Shown here: positions 28,085 to 36,397 of the stretch, piece by piece
How the letters are laid out: each line of letters begins with the position of its first letter
Numbering within the stretch: the stretch's first letter is position 1
DNA from: QQVM01 sp964544885
GTDB lineage: Bacteria > Bacteroidota > Bacteroidia > AKYH767-A > 2013-40CM-41-45
Direction of reading: 5' to 3'
DNA length: 64,000 nt
Assembly (NCBI GenBank): GCA_964544885.1
Contig: CAZJDX010000019.1
Coordinates: forward strand, 1-64,000
Position numbers and translations under genes: made by a program
The notes under the pieces: model-generated
The model's database searches: none
Told to the model about the DNA's origin: nothing
What the model saw: only the letters and a program-made list of their open reading frames with translations

Positions 28085-28876
28085 TTACTGAACAAAGTTA
28101 TTCCAACGTTCTATAAGCGCAGTTTCATTTATTGAGCATTTTCCTTGTAGACTCTTCACATCAACACCTTCAAAACTTCGATAATCAGTATTGTTCAACT
28201 GTTTTGAAATATGAACCCGTTTGGTGTCCGGATGAATTGCTATAAGGTTCAGGTCAAAAAGTTCATGTAAGTCCGCCCTGAGTAAAATTCCATTTGAAAC
28301 ACGGTTGTCACCAGAAACACTATGAGGAAAAATGTGACAGGCGTGTAACACTTGTTCAACATTACATTTGGAAATAACACACTGTATTCCGTATACTTTA
28401 AAAAGATTAAACCTGAATTTATTCTGACCCCTTCTGATACGTGAAAGCTGTAATCTAAAGCCGTTTACATCATCATCTTTTGCTTCATCAATTTCATTAA
28501 CAAAGGATAATCGGTTTGAATTCGTCACATGTATTGATTTTCCATCAACACTCCAATCTAACATCGGCAATAGCATCACAATGGTCGTTTCTTCAATCAC
28601 ATGGTCATAAATACCTCCTTTTGGTATCACAGGTAACTGACTTTTGATTCGCTTAATTGCAGTGGTAAACTTTTGCTTTCCAATTGTTTCCGATGAGCCA
28701 GCTTCAATGCGCTTTAGATGTAGAACATCATTAGCCACTTTTTCAATTTGATATGTTGAAGCATCACTCGGTGATGAATAAACATCTCTGCTCTCGGCAA
28801 ATAATTTAGCTGCCCTCAGAAATTCTTTCCACAATAAATCTACATCTTCAAATTGTTCAAGCATGTTCAACTTCAT
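28085..28876 (-). CDS. HNH endonuclease, last gene of the type I restriction operon
   Basis: 263 aa. The C-terminal half is an HNH_2-type nuclease: C166 and C171 (QCVISKC), then VLHACHIFPHSVSGD with H181, SNGILLRADLHELFD with N195 and H204, all spaced as in active family members. Residues 1-150 are helical and charged and were not recognised. Its start lies inside the last 20 nt of hsdS, so it is translated with the restriction genes. It could nick or cut DNA as an extra effector, or be a stand-alone defence nuclease riding in the operon. Specificity is unknown. Confidence 0.8.
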   Translation of the reverse strand: MKLNMLEQFEDVDLLWKEFLRAAKLFAESRDVYSSPSDASTYQIEKVANDVLHLKRIEAGSSETIGKQKFTTAIKRIKSQLPVIPKGGIYDHVIEETTIVMLLPMLDWSVDGKSIHVTNSNRLSFVNEIDEAKDDDVNGFRLQLSRIRRGQNKFRFNLFKVYGIQCVISKCNVEQVLHACHIFPHSVSGDNRVSNGILLRADLHELFDLNLIAIHPDTKRVHISKQLNNTDYRSFEGVDVKSLQGKCSINETALIERWNNFVQ

Positions 28877-30110
28877 TTACTTTTACCTGCCCATTCATTA
28901 GCATTGGCAATAACCAATCTCTTAACTCTCCAAGTTTTATATTTTCCCACTCAATAATATTTTGTCGCTCAAATATGGGGGTCGTTATTTCTTGATACTT
29001 TTTCAAGATAGACTCAGATGGAATTGCTACAGGTAGTGAAAATAAATCATCCTTGGTAATAGCTCCGAAGGTAGTACCATCAACATTTCTTCTGTCAAAA
29101 ATTTGTTTCATGTTGCGAAGTACTTCAAATAAATATGCTTGACAGTTTGATATACTGCTTAGAGCAGCTAAACCCCTTCCAATGCAACAGTCTTCTTTAG
29201 CAATATTCAATGTTCCTACTGGTGCCCTTACGCTAAGCAATATGTCACCAGCCTTTGCATGACGAGTTGGTGCAGTGGTATATTGGCGTATGGAAGGAAA
29301 TCTATTTCCAAAATCAGTACAACCTTGATAAAAAATGATTCCATCACCTGCTTCATTGTACGATTCTCCTGGAGGCGATTGCCCCATTGTAATTTTTGCT
29401 ATATCGGTTAAAGTTCCAGGATTCCACCCCACCGGAATCTCTCTCTTCAACTCCTCACTCCATACCATCTTTCCGCCACTGGATTTGTAGGGCTTTCCAT
29501 TTTTATCGGGTTTGCCCTGAGAGAAGTCGAAGGGAACATCAAACTGCACAAACCAGTAATCGTAAAGCGTTTTTGCCATTGCTTCTAACTCAGTATTGAT
29601 GCGGTTGTTGAGTTCGATTTTGGAATCTATAGCGGATAACAAATCAACAATGGGAATGTAACTTTCATAGTAAGGCAATACAGGAAAACTTCTAAGTGCA
29701 CCAAGTGGCAAAAATTTTTGAACCGCACCATTTAGATAGTTTTGGATGTGCTGTTTTGCTTGAGGACTTTTGAAATAATAGTAAAGCCATTTTGCTTTGT
29801 ACTCATCATGGCATGAAAAGACGCCTACGTTTTTAATAGCATATGGGATATTCGGAGTCTTTTCTATGTAGGTTTCCCCAACAGAGCCAATCATACTAAA
29901 TAAAATATCCCATTGAGAAACCTTGCTTCTCTTCTGAATATCCAGGTAATCCTCACTTGATATATTATATGTATTCTTTAAATTCAATATTCCGCCCAAT
30001 ATATTTTTAGAAGTGACCAAAGGGAAACCATTTAAAACTGGCTTAGGTGTGTCATGTGTACCATCAAATACTTTCACACAATATTCTGAAGCAGGGATAG
30101 CTTTATTCAT
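28857..30110 (-). CDS. hsdS: Type I restriction-modification specificity subunit
   Basis: 417 aa, normal for HsdS. Two variable target-recognition domains flank a conserved helical spacer, YIPIVDLLSAIDSKIELNNR, then ELEAMAKTLYDYWFVQFDVP. A second conserved helix near the C-terminus includes IFERQNIIEWENIKLGELRD. HsdS reads a bipartite DNA site and directs HsdM and HsdR to it. It overlaps hsdM by 8 nt and the HNH gene by 20 nt. The recognition sequence cannot be read from the protein. Confidence 0.93.
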   Translation of the reverse strand: MNKAIPASEYCVKVFDGTHDTPKPVLNGFPLVTSKNILGGILNLKNTYNISSEDYLDIQKRSKVSQWDILFSMIGSVGETYIEKTPNIPYAIKNVGVFSCHDEYKAKWLYYYFKSPQAKQHIQNYLNGAVQKFLPLGALRSFPVLPYYESYIPIVDLLSAIDSKIELNNRINTELEAMAKTLYDYWFVQFDVPFDFSQGKPDKNGKPYKSSGGKMVWSEELKREIPVGWNPGTLTDIAKITMGQSPPGESYNEAGDGIIFYQGCTDFGNRFPSIRQYTTAPTRHAKAGDILLSVRAPVGTLNIAKEDCCIGRGLAALSSISNCQAYLFEVLRNMKQIFDRRNVDGTTFGAITKDDLFSLPVAIPSESILKKYQEITTPIFERQNIIEWENIKLGELRDWLLPMLMNGQVKVNEVEHA

Positions 30111-31728
30111 AGTTCAACCCATTTAATTGTTTTTGAATTTCCTTTTCCAAACTTTTAGATTCCGAAAAAAGGGTTTCTAAAGTAGTTTTAAAGTCATTCA
30201 TCTTCGCTTCAAACTCCTTCGGTGTAATGTCCGTGTACTCAATTTTGACCTCAAAGTATTGCCCGGCACTGAAACTGTAATTCTTTTCTTTAATTTGCTC
30301 ATAAGAAACAACCACCGTGAAGTCTTCCTTTGACTGATGTTTGTTGAACGTTTCAATAATAAGTGTTTCTTCTTCTTCAGAAAGCAATGTCTTCTGATTC
30401 TTTCCTTCCTTTACAGTGGTTCCAAGTTTGGAAGCGTCCATCAATACAATGTCCCCCTTGATATTAGCTTTGTCCAGGAAGAGGATACTTACGTTTGTAC
30501 CGGTGGTGGCAAAGATGTTACTGGGCATGCTTACCACACCACGTAACATTTTATCTTCAACTAATTTCTCTCTTATTTTCTTCTCGATACCGCTCTGAGC
30601 AGTTATAAATCCGGTAGGCACTACGATAGCAGCTTTACCATTGGGTGCAAGAGAAAACATAATGTGTTGAATGAACAAGGGGTAAATCGCCATTTTATCC
30701 TTGTCTTTTTTGGGAACATTAGGAAGCCCGGCAAAGAAACGTTGGTGATTCTGTTTTGTATTCAGGTCTTCTACATAGTCGCTAAAATCCAACTTGAATG
30801 GTGGGTTGCTTACGATAAAATCAAAGGTCATTAACTTATCCCCAACCTTGTGGTATGGAGTAAGCATAGTGTTCCCCTGAATAATATTCTGAATGGAATG
30901 AACCAGGTTATTTAAGATAAGGTTCAGGCGCAACATGCTGGAAGACTTCTGTGATATATCCTGGGAGTAAATTGTACAACGGTCTTCTCCAATGGCATGT
31001 GCCAGGTTCATCAATAACGTACCGCTACCTGCTGAAGGGTCGTAGCAGGTAACATTTTTAACGGGTTTATTTACCAAAATGGCAGCCATAATTTTTGCCA
31101 CCGCATGCGGGGTATAATACTCCGCATACTTCCCACCACCGTCCTTGTTGTAATCCTTAATGAGGTATTCGAAAATCGTAGAAAAGAAATCAAATTTCTG
31201 GTTGAAGATTTTTTCAAAACTGAAATTCACCAATTGGTTTACAATTGCTTTGCAGAAGTTATCTCGCTGGGAGCTGTCAGAAATGAAATTACTCAACTCA
31301 TCAAACAATGTAATCTTTGCTCCGGTTCCGGTTTTTACGGAGAAAATATCATTGTTGAATATTGCTATATCCCGTAAAGTATCATCGAACAGCTTGGCAA
31401 ACTGTTCAACGTCCTGTTTATTATACAGATTGGATAAAAAATGTTCCCGCTTTAGCTTTGCGCTATCGGGGTTCATGCGGAGTAACAGCATTTCATACTG
31501 CTTGTCGCTATATTTTGCTATTTCCTGTTCCCAGCTTTCCGCATCTCTGAGTTTGGGTTCGAGCTGTTTCACCTCATAGCCAAACTTATCGTTCATAAAT
31601 TTATATAGAAACACCTGGGTAATGATTTTGAATTCATTCCCATCATTCCCCAACCCATAGGAAGTACAAACTCCCTTCAGGTTATCAATTAACTCTTTCG
31701 TTTTCGCTGTAAAATCCTGTGTTACCAT
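30103..31728 (-). CDS. hsdM: Type I restriction-modification adenine methyltransferase subunit
   Basis: 541 aa. Methyltransferase motif I is DPSAGSGTLL (residues 230-239) and motif IV is SNPPF (NPPF at 308-311), the N6-adenine set. The N-terminal helical domain (TKELIDNLKGVCTSYG onwards) is that of HsdM. It methylates the host site and, with HsdS and HsdR, forms the restriction complex. It overlaps hsdR by 7 nt and hsdS by 8 nt, which gives tight stoichiometric coupling. Confidence 0.96.
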   Translation of the reverse strand: MVTQDFTAKTKELIDNLKGVCTSYGLGNDGNEFKIITQVFLYKFMNDKFGYEVKQLEPKLRDAESWEQEIAKYSDKQYEMLLLRMNPDSAKLKREHFLSNLYNKQDVEQFAKLFDDTLRDIAIFNNDIFSVKTGTGAKITLFDELSNFISDSSQRDNFCKAIVNQLVNFSFEKIFNQKFDFFSTIFEYLIKDYNKDGGGKYAEYYTPHAVAKIMAAILVNKPVKNVTCYDPSAGSGTLLMNLAHAIGEDRCTIYSQDISQKSSSMLRLNLILNNLVHSIQNIIQGNTMLTPYHKVGDKLMTFDFIVSNPPFKLDFSDYVEDLNTKQNHQRFFAGLPNVPKKDKDKMAIYPLFIQHIMFSLAPNGKAAIVVPTGFITAQSGIEKKIREKLVEDKMLRGVVSMPSNIFATTGTNVSILFLDKANIKGDIVLMDASKLGTTVKEGKNQKTLLSEEEETLIIETFNKHQSKEDFTVVVSYEQIKEKNYSFSAGQYFEVKIEYTDITPKEFEAKMNDFKTTLETLFSESKSLEKEIQKQLNGLNYE

Positions 31729-34700
31729 CTTGGTTGTCCTTGGTATTCGTTCATGTATTCACGCACAAGGCATGTGTTTATATATTTTGCTGTTTCCGGG
31801 TCTAATTCTATTTTATTTTTAGAAAAGCTACCGATTACCATTTGAATGAGCATCTTTTCAAAATAGCTTTCATTCTCTAACATTCTTGTATTTATCATCA
31901 CCTTCTCGTCAGCCTGAGCCTTCACATCGAGCAATGTTTCACAAATTTCACTCTCACGCTTCGATATATTACCTCGCTCTAAAATTCTCTTATGCAACCT
32001 GGCATATTTTGCATCATTTTCATATTTGGCTTTCAGCAGATTATTTTTCCGGTTGAGTTCAGTTACTTTATCGTATATCACCTGAAGAGAGCCGATATTC
32101 TGCTTCATATCATCCTGGGTAATCTCATCCAGGTTTTTCTTATCGAAAAGACGCTTCAGCTCTTCGTACAAGCTAACAAACTGTGGGTCATTCTGGTCAA
32201 AGTTCCCGGCTAATGATTCACGGGTTTTACGGAGCATGTCTTTCAACTCATCCGCAATCACCATTTCTTCTTCGCTCACCTTCCTGAACATGAACACCAC
32301 ATCCTCCAGAGCCACATTCAGTAAATTGGTAGTATCTACATTGTTTTGAACGGATTCCTTTAGGTTAAGTAAATCAAGGTGTCGTGAAGCTTCCCCGTAT
32401 AATTGATTTAACTTTTTAAAATCAACCTTCTCCAGAATATCAAAATGCCCATACAAGCGAATCAGGTTATAAAGGTTCTTTGCACTCTCCAATGCCTTTT
32501 TGATTGCAAGAACGAGTTTACGGTCTTCAATCTGGCTAATCTGCTGGGAGAATATCTCAGCATTCGTTAAATCATAATGAAATAACTGCTCTTTAATATC
32601 CCGAAGCTCCGCTTCAATCTCTTCCTTCGATTTGAAGAGGTTGGAGTACGTCTGCATTTCATCCCCCAGTTCCGCCTGTAATTCATCAAAATAGGCTTTA
32701 TTGGTAACGTCAAACTCCTTGGTTATATCTGCAAAATCAACAACGTAACCGAACTTGAATTTTTTATAGGGTCGGTTAACACGGGTAAGAGTCTGAAGGA
32801 GATTATGGTTTTTGATTACTCGTCCGATGTACAGTTTTTTCAAACGCTTCGCATCGAATCCTGTCAAAAGCATATTATAAACAAAAATGATGTCGATGTT
32901 TCCATCCTTGAAATCGTTTACTTCATCTTCCCGGTCTTGTTTTGTACCAACATCATGCAATATAAGAGTTGCCCTAAGGTTTGGCTTATCGCCTCCATAA
33001 TTTGTCTTGTATTCAACAACGGGGTCAGCAGCAATTTTATACGGTTGAACTGCTTCAATCACTTTTTGTGTGGGATTGTACTTATTCACGAAAATTTCGA
33101 AAAGTCTCTTTGCCTGTTCGGATGAGTCACAAACCACCATTGCCCCAATAGTATGGTCACCAAACCGAATCCGGCTGTTCACAAAATCCTGAATGATATA
33201 ATCCAGCATTGGTTCAGCAAATTTTGGATGGGCGTAAATAATCCGCTTATCAGCATCCCCCTTCAGGATTTCAACTTCCTTCAGGGCTTCCTTCAGATGG
33301 AATTTATACGTGGTCTCAATATCCTCTCTTATCAATCTAAGGGTATAACCATCTGCTATGGAATCATTGTAATAATATTTATGGATGTAATCACCAAATG
33401 TTGCTTTGGATGTGCGGTCTTTCCCGATTAACGGTGTACCGGTTAAACCTATAAGGATTGCATTCCGGTCGGAGTTAAACAAATTTGCAAGGAAACTGCC
33501 AGTTGGATTATAACTCCGATGAACTTCATCCAGAAAATAAATTCGTTGTGATGAAATATCATAATCATTTGCCTGTAGAACATCCGTGTCATCCTTGAAC
33601 TTTTGAATGTTTACAACAGTAATTTCCTTCTTACCGGACAAGTTATGGATTGCCTGTCGCGTTCTGAAATTCTTTACTAATTCATCCTTCGAATCAACCG
33701 TATGAACCACTAATCCCCTGCTCGTAAATTCACGCTTCGCCTGATTCATCAGGTCGATACGGTCAACTATAAAATAAAATTTAGGAACTACATTTTTCAT
33801 TTGATAAAAATCGGTCAGGTATCTTACGTTAAAATAGGATAGGGCGGTTTTCCCACTTCCTTGTGTATGCCATATGATACCCTTCCTAACGCCTTCATCC
33901 AGTTTCCGCTCTATCGCTTTTGTTGCGAATAACTGCGGATAACGCATAATATGCTTTTCAAGTCCTTTCTCTTCCTGAACATAAGCTATGCAGTATTTCA
34001 GCAGCATCCACAGCCGTTCCGTGCAGAACAAAGATGTGAGTACTCTATTTGTAGGAGTATTAGGTTCCTTATTGGTTATAAACTCTGGAGAATGTTTGAT
34101 GGCACTAAGGTTATTATCTCTCAGTACGAAGTTCTCCAGGTCATCATTTTCTGGAAGCAAAAGGGAAGTCATGTCAAAGGTCTCCTTCTCCCGGAAACAG
34201 TTAAAGTTGGCAGTAGAATACGAAGTAGTGGAATAGAATGCACCCTGAATCGGTTCAATGGATTCAGTATCATACTCCATGTTGTTCGAAAACACCAATA
34301 CCTGAGAGATGTTGATGAACTTCCTGAACTTTTTATTTTTGAAACGGGTGTTGATACGTTCCCGTTCAGCAAGTACGCCCTCTTGATTGTTTGGTTTTTT
34401 AACTTCAGTAAATGCCAGCGGCATTCCATTTATTAAAAGCGTAATATCCGGTCTGAACTCCTCATCTCCATTTTTACATGGTAATTCGGTTACAACATGA
34501 AATGAATTGTTCTTTTTGAAATTCTCCGGGCTGGAGAGGTCAAGTAATCGAATCCCTGAAGTTGAAATCAGACGCTGATAAAATGCCTCTCCCAAATCCT
34601 CATTATCCAGCATTAAGGAAACATCCTGCAATAATCGGTTTATACCCGAATCTTCTACATCTGGATTAATACGTTTAATGCTATCTTTAAAAACACCGAT

Positions 34701-34817
34701 GAAGATGTTTGTTTCAATATCCCAATCTGATTTGGAGAGAGAGAGGTATTGATACCCCAGTCTACACAAATGTAAGATAGCAGGGAGTTTTACTCTGGTA
34801 TTTTCATTAAAAGCCAT
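31722..34817 (-). CDS. hsdR: Type I restriction endonuclease motor subunit
   Basis: 1031 aa. The N-terminal PD-(D/E)xK nuclease has D124, E138 and K140 (PDITLLINGMPLAFTEVKKP). The SF2 translocase follows: Walker A HTQGSGKT (317-324), DEVH box (430-433), LTGTPL, and a motif-VI-like region LTRVNRPYKKFKF. The C-terminal helical part binds the methyltransferase core. It translocates DNA with ATP and cuts away from unmethylated sites. All key residues seem intact. An XRE regulator gene lies 27 nt upstream. Confidence 0.96.
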   Translation of the reverse strand: MAFNENTRVKLPAILHLCRLGYQYLSLSKSDWDIETNIFIGVFKDSIKRINPDVEDSGINRLLQDVSLMLDNEDLGEAFYQRLISTSGIRLLDLSSPENFKKNNSFHVVTELPCKNGDEEFRPDITLLINGMPLAFTEVKKPNNQEGVLAERERINTRFKNKKFRKFINISQVLVFSNNMEYDTESIEPIQGAFYSTTSYSTANFNCFREKETFDMTSLLLPENDDLENFVLRDNNLSAIKHSPEFITNKEPNTPTNRVLTSLFCTERLWMLLKYCIAYVQEEKGLEKHIMRYPQLFATKAIERKLDEGVRKGIIWHTQGSGKTALSYFNVRYLTDFYQMKNVVPKFYFIVDRIDLMNQAKREFTSRGLVVHTVDSKDELVKNFRTRQAIHNLSGKKEITVVNIQKFKDDTDVLQANDYDISSQRIYFLDEVHRSYNPTGSFLANLFNSDRNAILIGLTGTPLIGKDRTSKATFGDYIHKYYYNDSIADGYTLRLIREDIETTYKFHLKEALKEVEILKGDADKRIIYAHPKFAEPMLDYIIQDFVNSRIRFGDHTIGAMVVCDSSEQAKRLFEIFVNKYNPTQKVIEAVQPYKIAADPVVEYKTNYGGDKPNLRATLILHDVGTKQDREDEVNDFKDGNIDIIFVYNMLLTGFDAKRLKKLYIGRVIKNHNLLQTLTRVNRPYKKFKFGYVVDFADITKEFDVTNKAYFDELQAELGDEMQTYSNLFKSKEEIEAELRDIKEQLFHYDLTNAEIFSQQISQIEDRKLVLAIKKALESAKNLYNLIRLYGHFDILEKVDFKKLNQLYGEASRHLDLLNLKESVQNNVDTTNLLNVALEDVVFMFRKVSEEEMVIADELKDMLRKTRESLAGNFDQNDPQFVSLYEELKRLFDKKNLDEITQDDMKQNIGSLQVIYDKVTELNRKNNLLKAKYENDAKYARLHKRILERGNISKRESEICETLLDVKAQADEKVMINTRMLENESYFEKMLIQMVIGSFSKNKIELDPETAKYINTCLVREYMNEYQGQPRW

Positions 34818-34844
34818 ACATGATAACTTTAAAAGCGGTAATCA

Positions 34845-35141
34845 TTATCGTTTCGATTTCTTCAATTTCAAAAGTTCTTCCTCAGCATAATTAATCGCCT
34901 TGAGTCCGGCAGCTTCGTCTTTCACCGTGTACAACACCTTATCCGCTAACCATAGAGCGTTTAATTCACCCTCAGAAGTCCCAAGGACTTTTGCCAGCTT
35001 ACCGAGATGCAATCGGCTAACCAGTTTCTCGTCACATTCCACCTTGCTGATGTAGGCGGTATCCACCTCCAGTTCGGCTGCCACCTGGCGTTGAAGTAAG
35101 CCTTTGGCTTCCCGGTATTGTTTCAATTTTTCTCCAAGCAT
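34845..35141 (-). CDS. XRE-family regulator heading the hsd operon
   Basis: 98 aa from the ATG at 35141. An upstream ATG at 35177 would start inside the promoter element and is rejected. The helix-turn-helix is KLKQYREAKGLLQRQVAAEL, then VDTAYISKVE. The C-terminal ~35 residues (ALWLADKVLYTVKDEAAGLK) match the small regulators often found before type I or type II restriction genes. It probably controls the timing of restriction expression, as C proteins do. A TTTGAC/GTCAAA inverted repeat overlaps its promoter. Confidence 0.85.
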   Translation of the reverse strand: MLGEKLKQYREAKGLLQRQVAAELEVDTAYISKVECDEKLVSRLHLGKLAKVLGTSEGELNALWLADKVLYTVKDEAAGLKAINYAEEELLKLKKSKR

Positions 35142-35153
35142 AATAAACCTGTT

Positions 35154-35182
35154 TTTGACATGTACGAAATTGGTCAAATGTA
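35154..35182 (-). promoter_or_regulatory. Promoter and candidate operator of the xre-hsd operon
   Basis: The minus strand has TACATTTG (35182-35175), a full TAnnTTTG -7 element. An inverted repeat TTTGAC (35154-35159) and GTCAAA (35173-35178) overlaps it and the start point. This is where an autoregulatory XRE protein would be expected to bind; the binding itself is inferred. Confidence 0.5.
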
Positions 35183-35203
35183 TTGAAAATAAATTAATGA
35201 TTT

Positions 35204-35236
35204 GAAAAAGAGAGGGGAGCCAATTGACTCCCCTCT
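35204..35236 (-). terminator. Intrinsic terminator of the small membrane peptide gene
   Basis: AGAGGGGAG (35211-35219) and CTCCCCTCT (35228-35236) form a perfect 9-bp GC-rich stem with an 8-nt loop. On the minus strand it is followed by TTTTT. It lies between the 52-aa gene and the promoter of the xre-hsd operon and separates the two. Confidence 0.75.
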
Positions 35237-35258
35237 TACTTCATTTAATCCCTGTCGA

Positions 35259-35417
35259 TTATGCCCTCGACAGAGCGGCAATACCAATACATATGAGAGC
35301 TATGACAAAAGCACATGTCAATAGACGGGCATTTTCACCTCTTGCTTCAATGCAAAGGTTGCCCTTGCATAAACGCACTTTATCGTTGGGAGTAGTATTG
35401 TATTTGTTAAGATACAT
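35259..35417 (-). CDS. 52-aa single-pass membrane peptide
   Basis: Starts MYLNKYNTTPNDKVRLCKG. The last ~22 residues (LLTCAFVIALICIGIAALSR) are one strong transmembrane helix. The start at 35417 is set by AGGAGGT at 35427-35421, a full anti-Shine-Dalgarno match that is unusual for Bacteroidota. An intrinsic terminator follows. The N-terminal part is cationic with two cysteines. It might be a type I-like toxin, a small stress peptide or a phage-type membrane peptide. No family is recognised, but the start, ribosome site and terminator together support a real gene. Confidence 0.65.
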   Translation of the reverse strand: MYLNKYNTTPNDKVRLCKGNLCIEARGENARLLTCAFVIALICIGIAALSRA

Positions 35418-35420
35418 AGT

Positions 35421-35427
35421 ACCTCCT
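35421..35427 (-). promoter_or_regulatory. Consensus Shine-Dalgarno site of the 52-aa peptide
   Basis: The minus strand reads AGGAGGT three bases before the ATG at 35417. Most Bacteroidota genes lack such strong sites, so it fixes the start and hints at transfer from, or expression in, other hosts. Confidence 0.75.
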
Positions 35428-35493
35428 TTTTTAAAGATTAATAAATCCGTCACTTTTCCCGGACGGGGAAGGCTTTAAGAGAATGATTTAAGG

Positions 35494-35667
35494 TCATTTC
35501 TCTTTCCGGACACCTTTGAAAGGTTTGTCATCACGCTTACCATCCATAAACCGACCCGTTTCACCATGGCGTTTTATCCAGGATTCTGTTTTAGGATTGA
35601 ATGTTTGACTTCTGTCCTTCACTGCACCCTTGCGATGCCCATCACCAATTTTACCATTTCTTGCCAT
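35494..35667 (-). CDS. 57-aa basic protein of a widespread small conserved family
   Basis: Starts MARNGKIGDGHRKGAVKDRS and ends PFKGVRKEK. It is rich in Lys, Arg, Gly and Asp, has no transmembrane segment, and contains the motif TGRFMDGK. The composition and motif order resemble a family of small uncharacterised bacterial proteins often found in accessory islands; this is from memory of the pattern. It begins one base after the stop of the upstream YegP-like gene, so the two are a coupled pair. Binding to nucleic acid is possible given its charge. It is too short for most automatic gene calls. Confidence 0.7.
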   Translation of the reverse strand: MARNGKIGDGHRKGAVKDRSQTFNPKTESWIKRHGETGRFMDGKRDDKPFKGVRKEK

Positions 35668-35668
35668 A

Positions 35669-36016
35669 TTAATAAACTTTAGCGGTTAAATCTTCAAATG
35701 ACGCAATCGGAGCGTTGGTCTTTACTGATTGAATTCCATTCTCACGAGCAGGAATGCTTGTATACATTTCACTTGTTCCGATGATTTCACCATTGGTTGC
35801 CACTTGATTAAAATACAATTGACCATTTGTTGCAGTTTTACGGTCGAAATTCCGGTCAGCAACATTGTTCCGACTGCTATGAATTCCAGCAGCGGCACCT
35901 TGTTTTGAACCATACATTTGACTTTTCAGTATGGGCTCACCATTCCTTGCTGTGAGTATCCAATAAAATTGATTATTGGAACCCTGCTTTAATACGTACT
36001 TTGGATTTTGAATCAT
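35669..36016 (-). CDS. YegP-family protein, two DUF1508 repeats
   Basis: 115 aa. Two tandem repeats are visible: KYVLKQGSNNQFYWILTARN with ILKSQMYGSKQGAAAGIHS, and NGQLYFNQVATNGEIIGTSE with MYTSIPARENGIQSVKTNA. This is the DUF1508/YegP fold, a small two-repeat domain with no proven enzyme activity. It is followed one base later by the 57-aa basic protein gene. It lies divergent from the XRE-ImmA gene across a 381-bp region holding shared palindromes. Confidence 0.9.
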   Translation of the reverse strand: MIQNPKYVLKQGSNNQFYWILTARNGEPILKSQMYGSKQGAAAGIHSSRNNVADRNFDRKTATNGQLYFNQVATNGEIIGTSEMYTSIPARENGIQSVKTNAPIASFEDLTAKVY

Positions 36017-36108
36017 TGTATTGATATTTAATTGTTTAACCCACGTGGAAAATCCTAACGATAGGGGTTATCAGTACCGGGCAGCAGTTCGTAGAATAAT
36101 TGAGAATT

Positions 36109-36132
36109 ACGTTTGGAAGTTTGTCCAAACGT
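36109..36132. repeat. 24-bp palindrome containing the TTTGTCCA motif
   Basis: ACGTTTGG (36109-36116) and CCAAACGT (36125-36132) are perfect 8-bp arms around AAGTTTGT. The word TTTGTCCA at 36120-36127 is the same as the half-site in the XRE-ImmA promoter 218 bp further right. It is likely a second binding site for the same regulator, about 100 bp upstream of the YegP-like gene. Confidence 0.55.
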
Positions 36133-36220
36133 TGTATCATTGCCCTACGAAAAAATGCATGGATAATAACCGGGGTACCAACCCGGAATTCAAGCCCTCC
36201 AGCTAAGAATTATATCCTTA

Positions 36221-36255
36221 AAAGCCGATAGATGCCGCCAGCACTTATCGGCTTT
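36221..36255 (+). terminator. Terminator-like hairpin
   Basis: AAAGCCGATA (36221-36230) and TATCGGCTTT (36246-36255) form a perfect 10-bp stem with a 15-nt loop, followed by CGTGTTTTATC. The U-tract is weak on the plus strand and short on the minus strand. It would insulate the XRE-ImmA promoter from transcription to its left. Confidence 0.5.
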
Positions 36256-36317
36256 CGTGTTTTATCTTTGGTGGTATACCTCCATCTTTATCATAAGAAA
36301 CAAAAGTATAGATAAAC

Positions 36318-36352
36318 TTGGACAAAAAAGAAACTTTTTTTACATTTGTCCA
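36318..36352 (+). promoter_or_regulatory. Promoter overlapped by an inverted-repeat operator (XRE-ImmA/PIN)
   Basis: TTG at 36318-36320 and TACATTTG at 36341-36348 make a Bacteroidota -33/-7 promoter with 20-bp spacing. TGGACAAA (36319-36326) and its exact complement TTTGTCCA (36345-36352) overlap the -33 and -7 elements respectively. A dimer bound there would block RNA polymerase, as expected for autorepression by the XRE domain of the first gene. Confidence 0.6.
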
Positions 36353-36397
36353 GTAGAAGTTTTTAACAAACCTTCCATATTTATTAACAGACTCACT

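Larger units (their letters stand above)
36017..36397. other. 381-bp divergent regulatory region
   Basis: Lies between the YegP-like gene (minus) and the XRE-ImmA gene (plus). It holds a 24-bp palindrome at 36109-36132, a terminator-like stem at 36221-36255, and the promoter plus inverted repeat at 36318-36352. No convincing gene was found in it. Confidence 0.7.

Noticed and set aside
28085..34817. BREX or DISARM-type defence system
   Set aside because: No PglX, PglZ, BrxL, DrmA or DrmB-like gene is present; the genes fit a standard type I HsdRMS with an added HNH gene.
35224..35478. Plus-strand frame opposite the 52-aa membrane peptide
   Set aside because: The minus strand has the ribosome site, membrane helix and terminator; the plus frame has none of these.
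36021..36206. 61-codon plus-strand frame between the YegP-like and XRE-ImmA genes
   Set aside because: No ribosome site or family pattern, and it runs through the 24-bp palindrome. Treated as regulatory DNA. I also checked it for a tRNA or tmRNA end and saw none.
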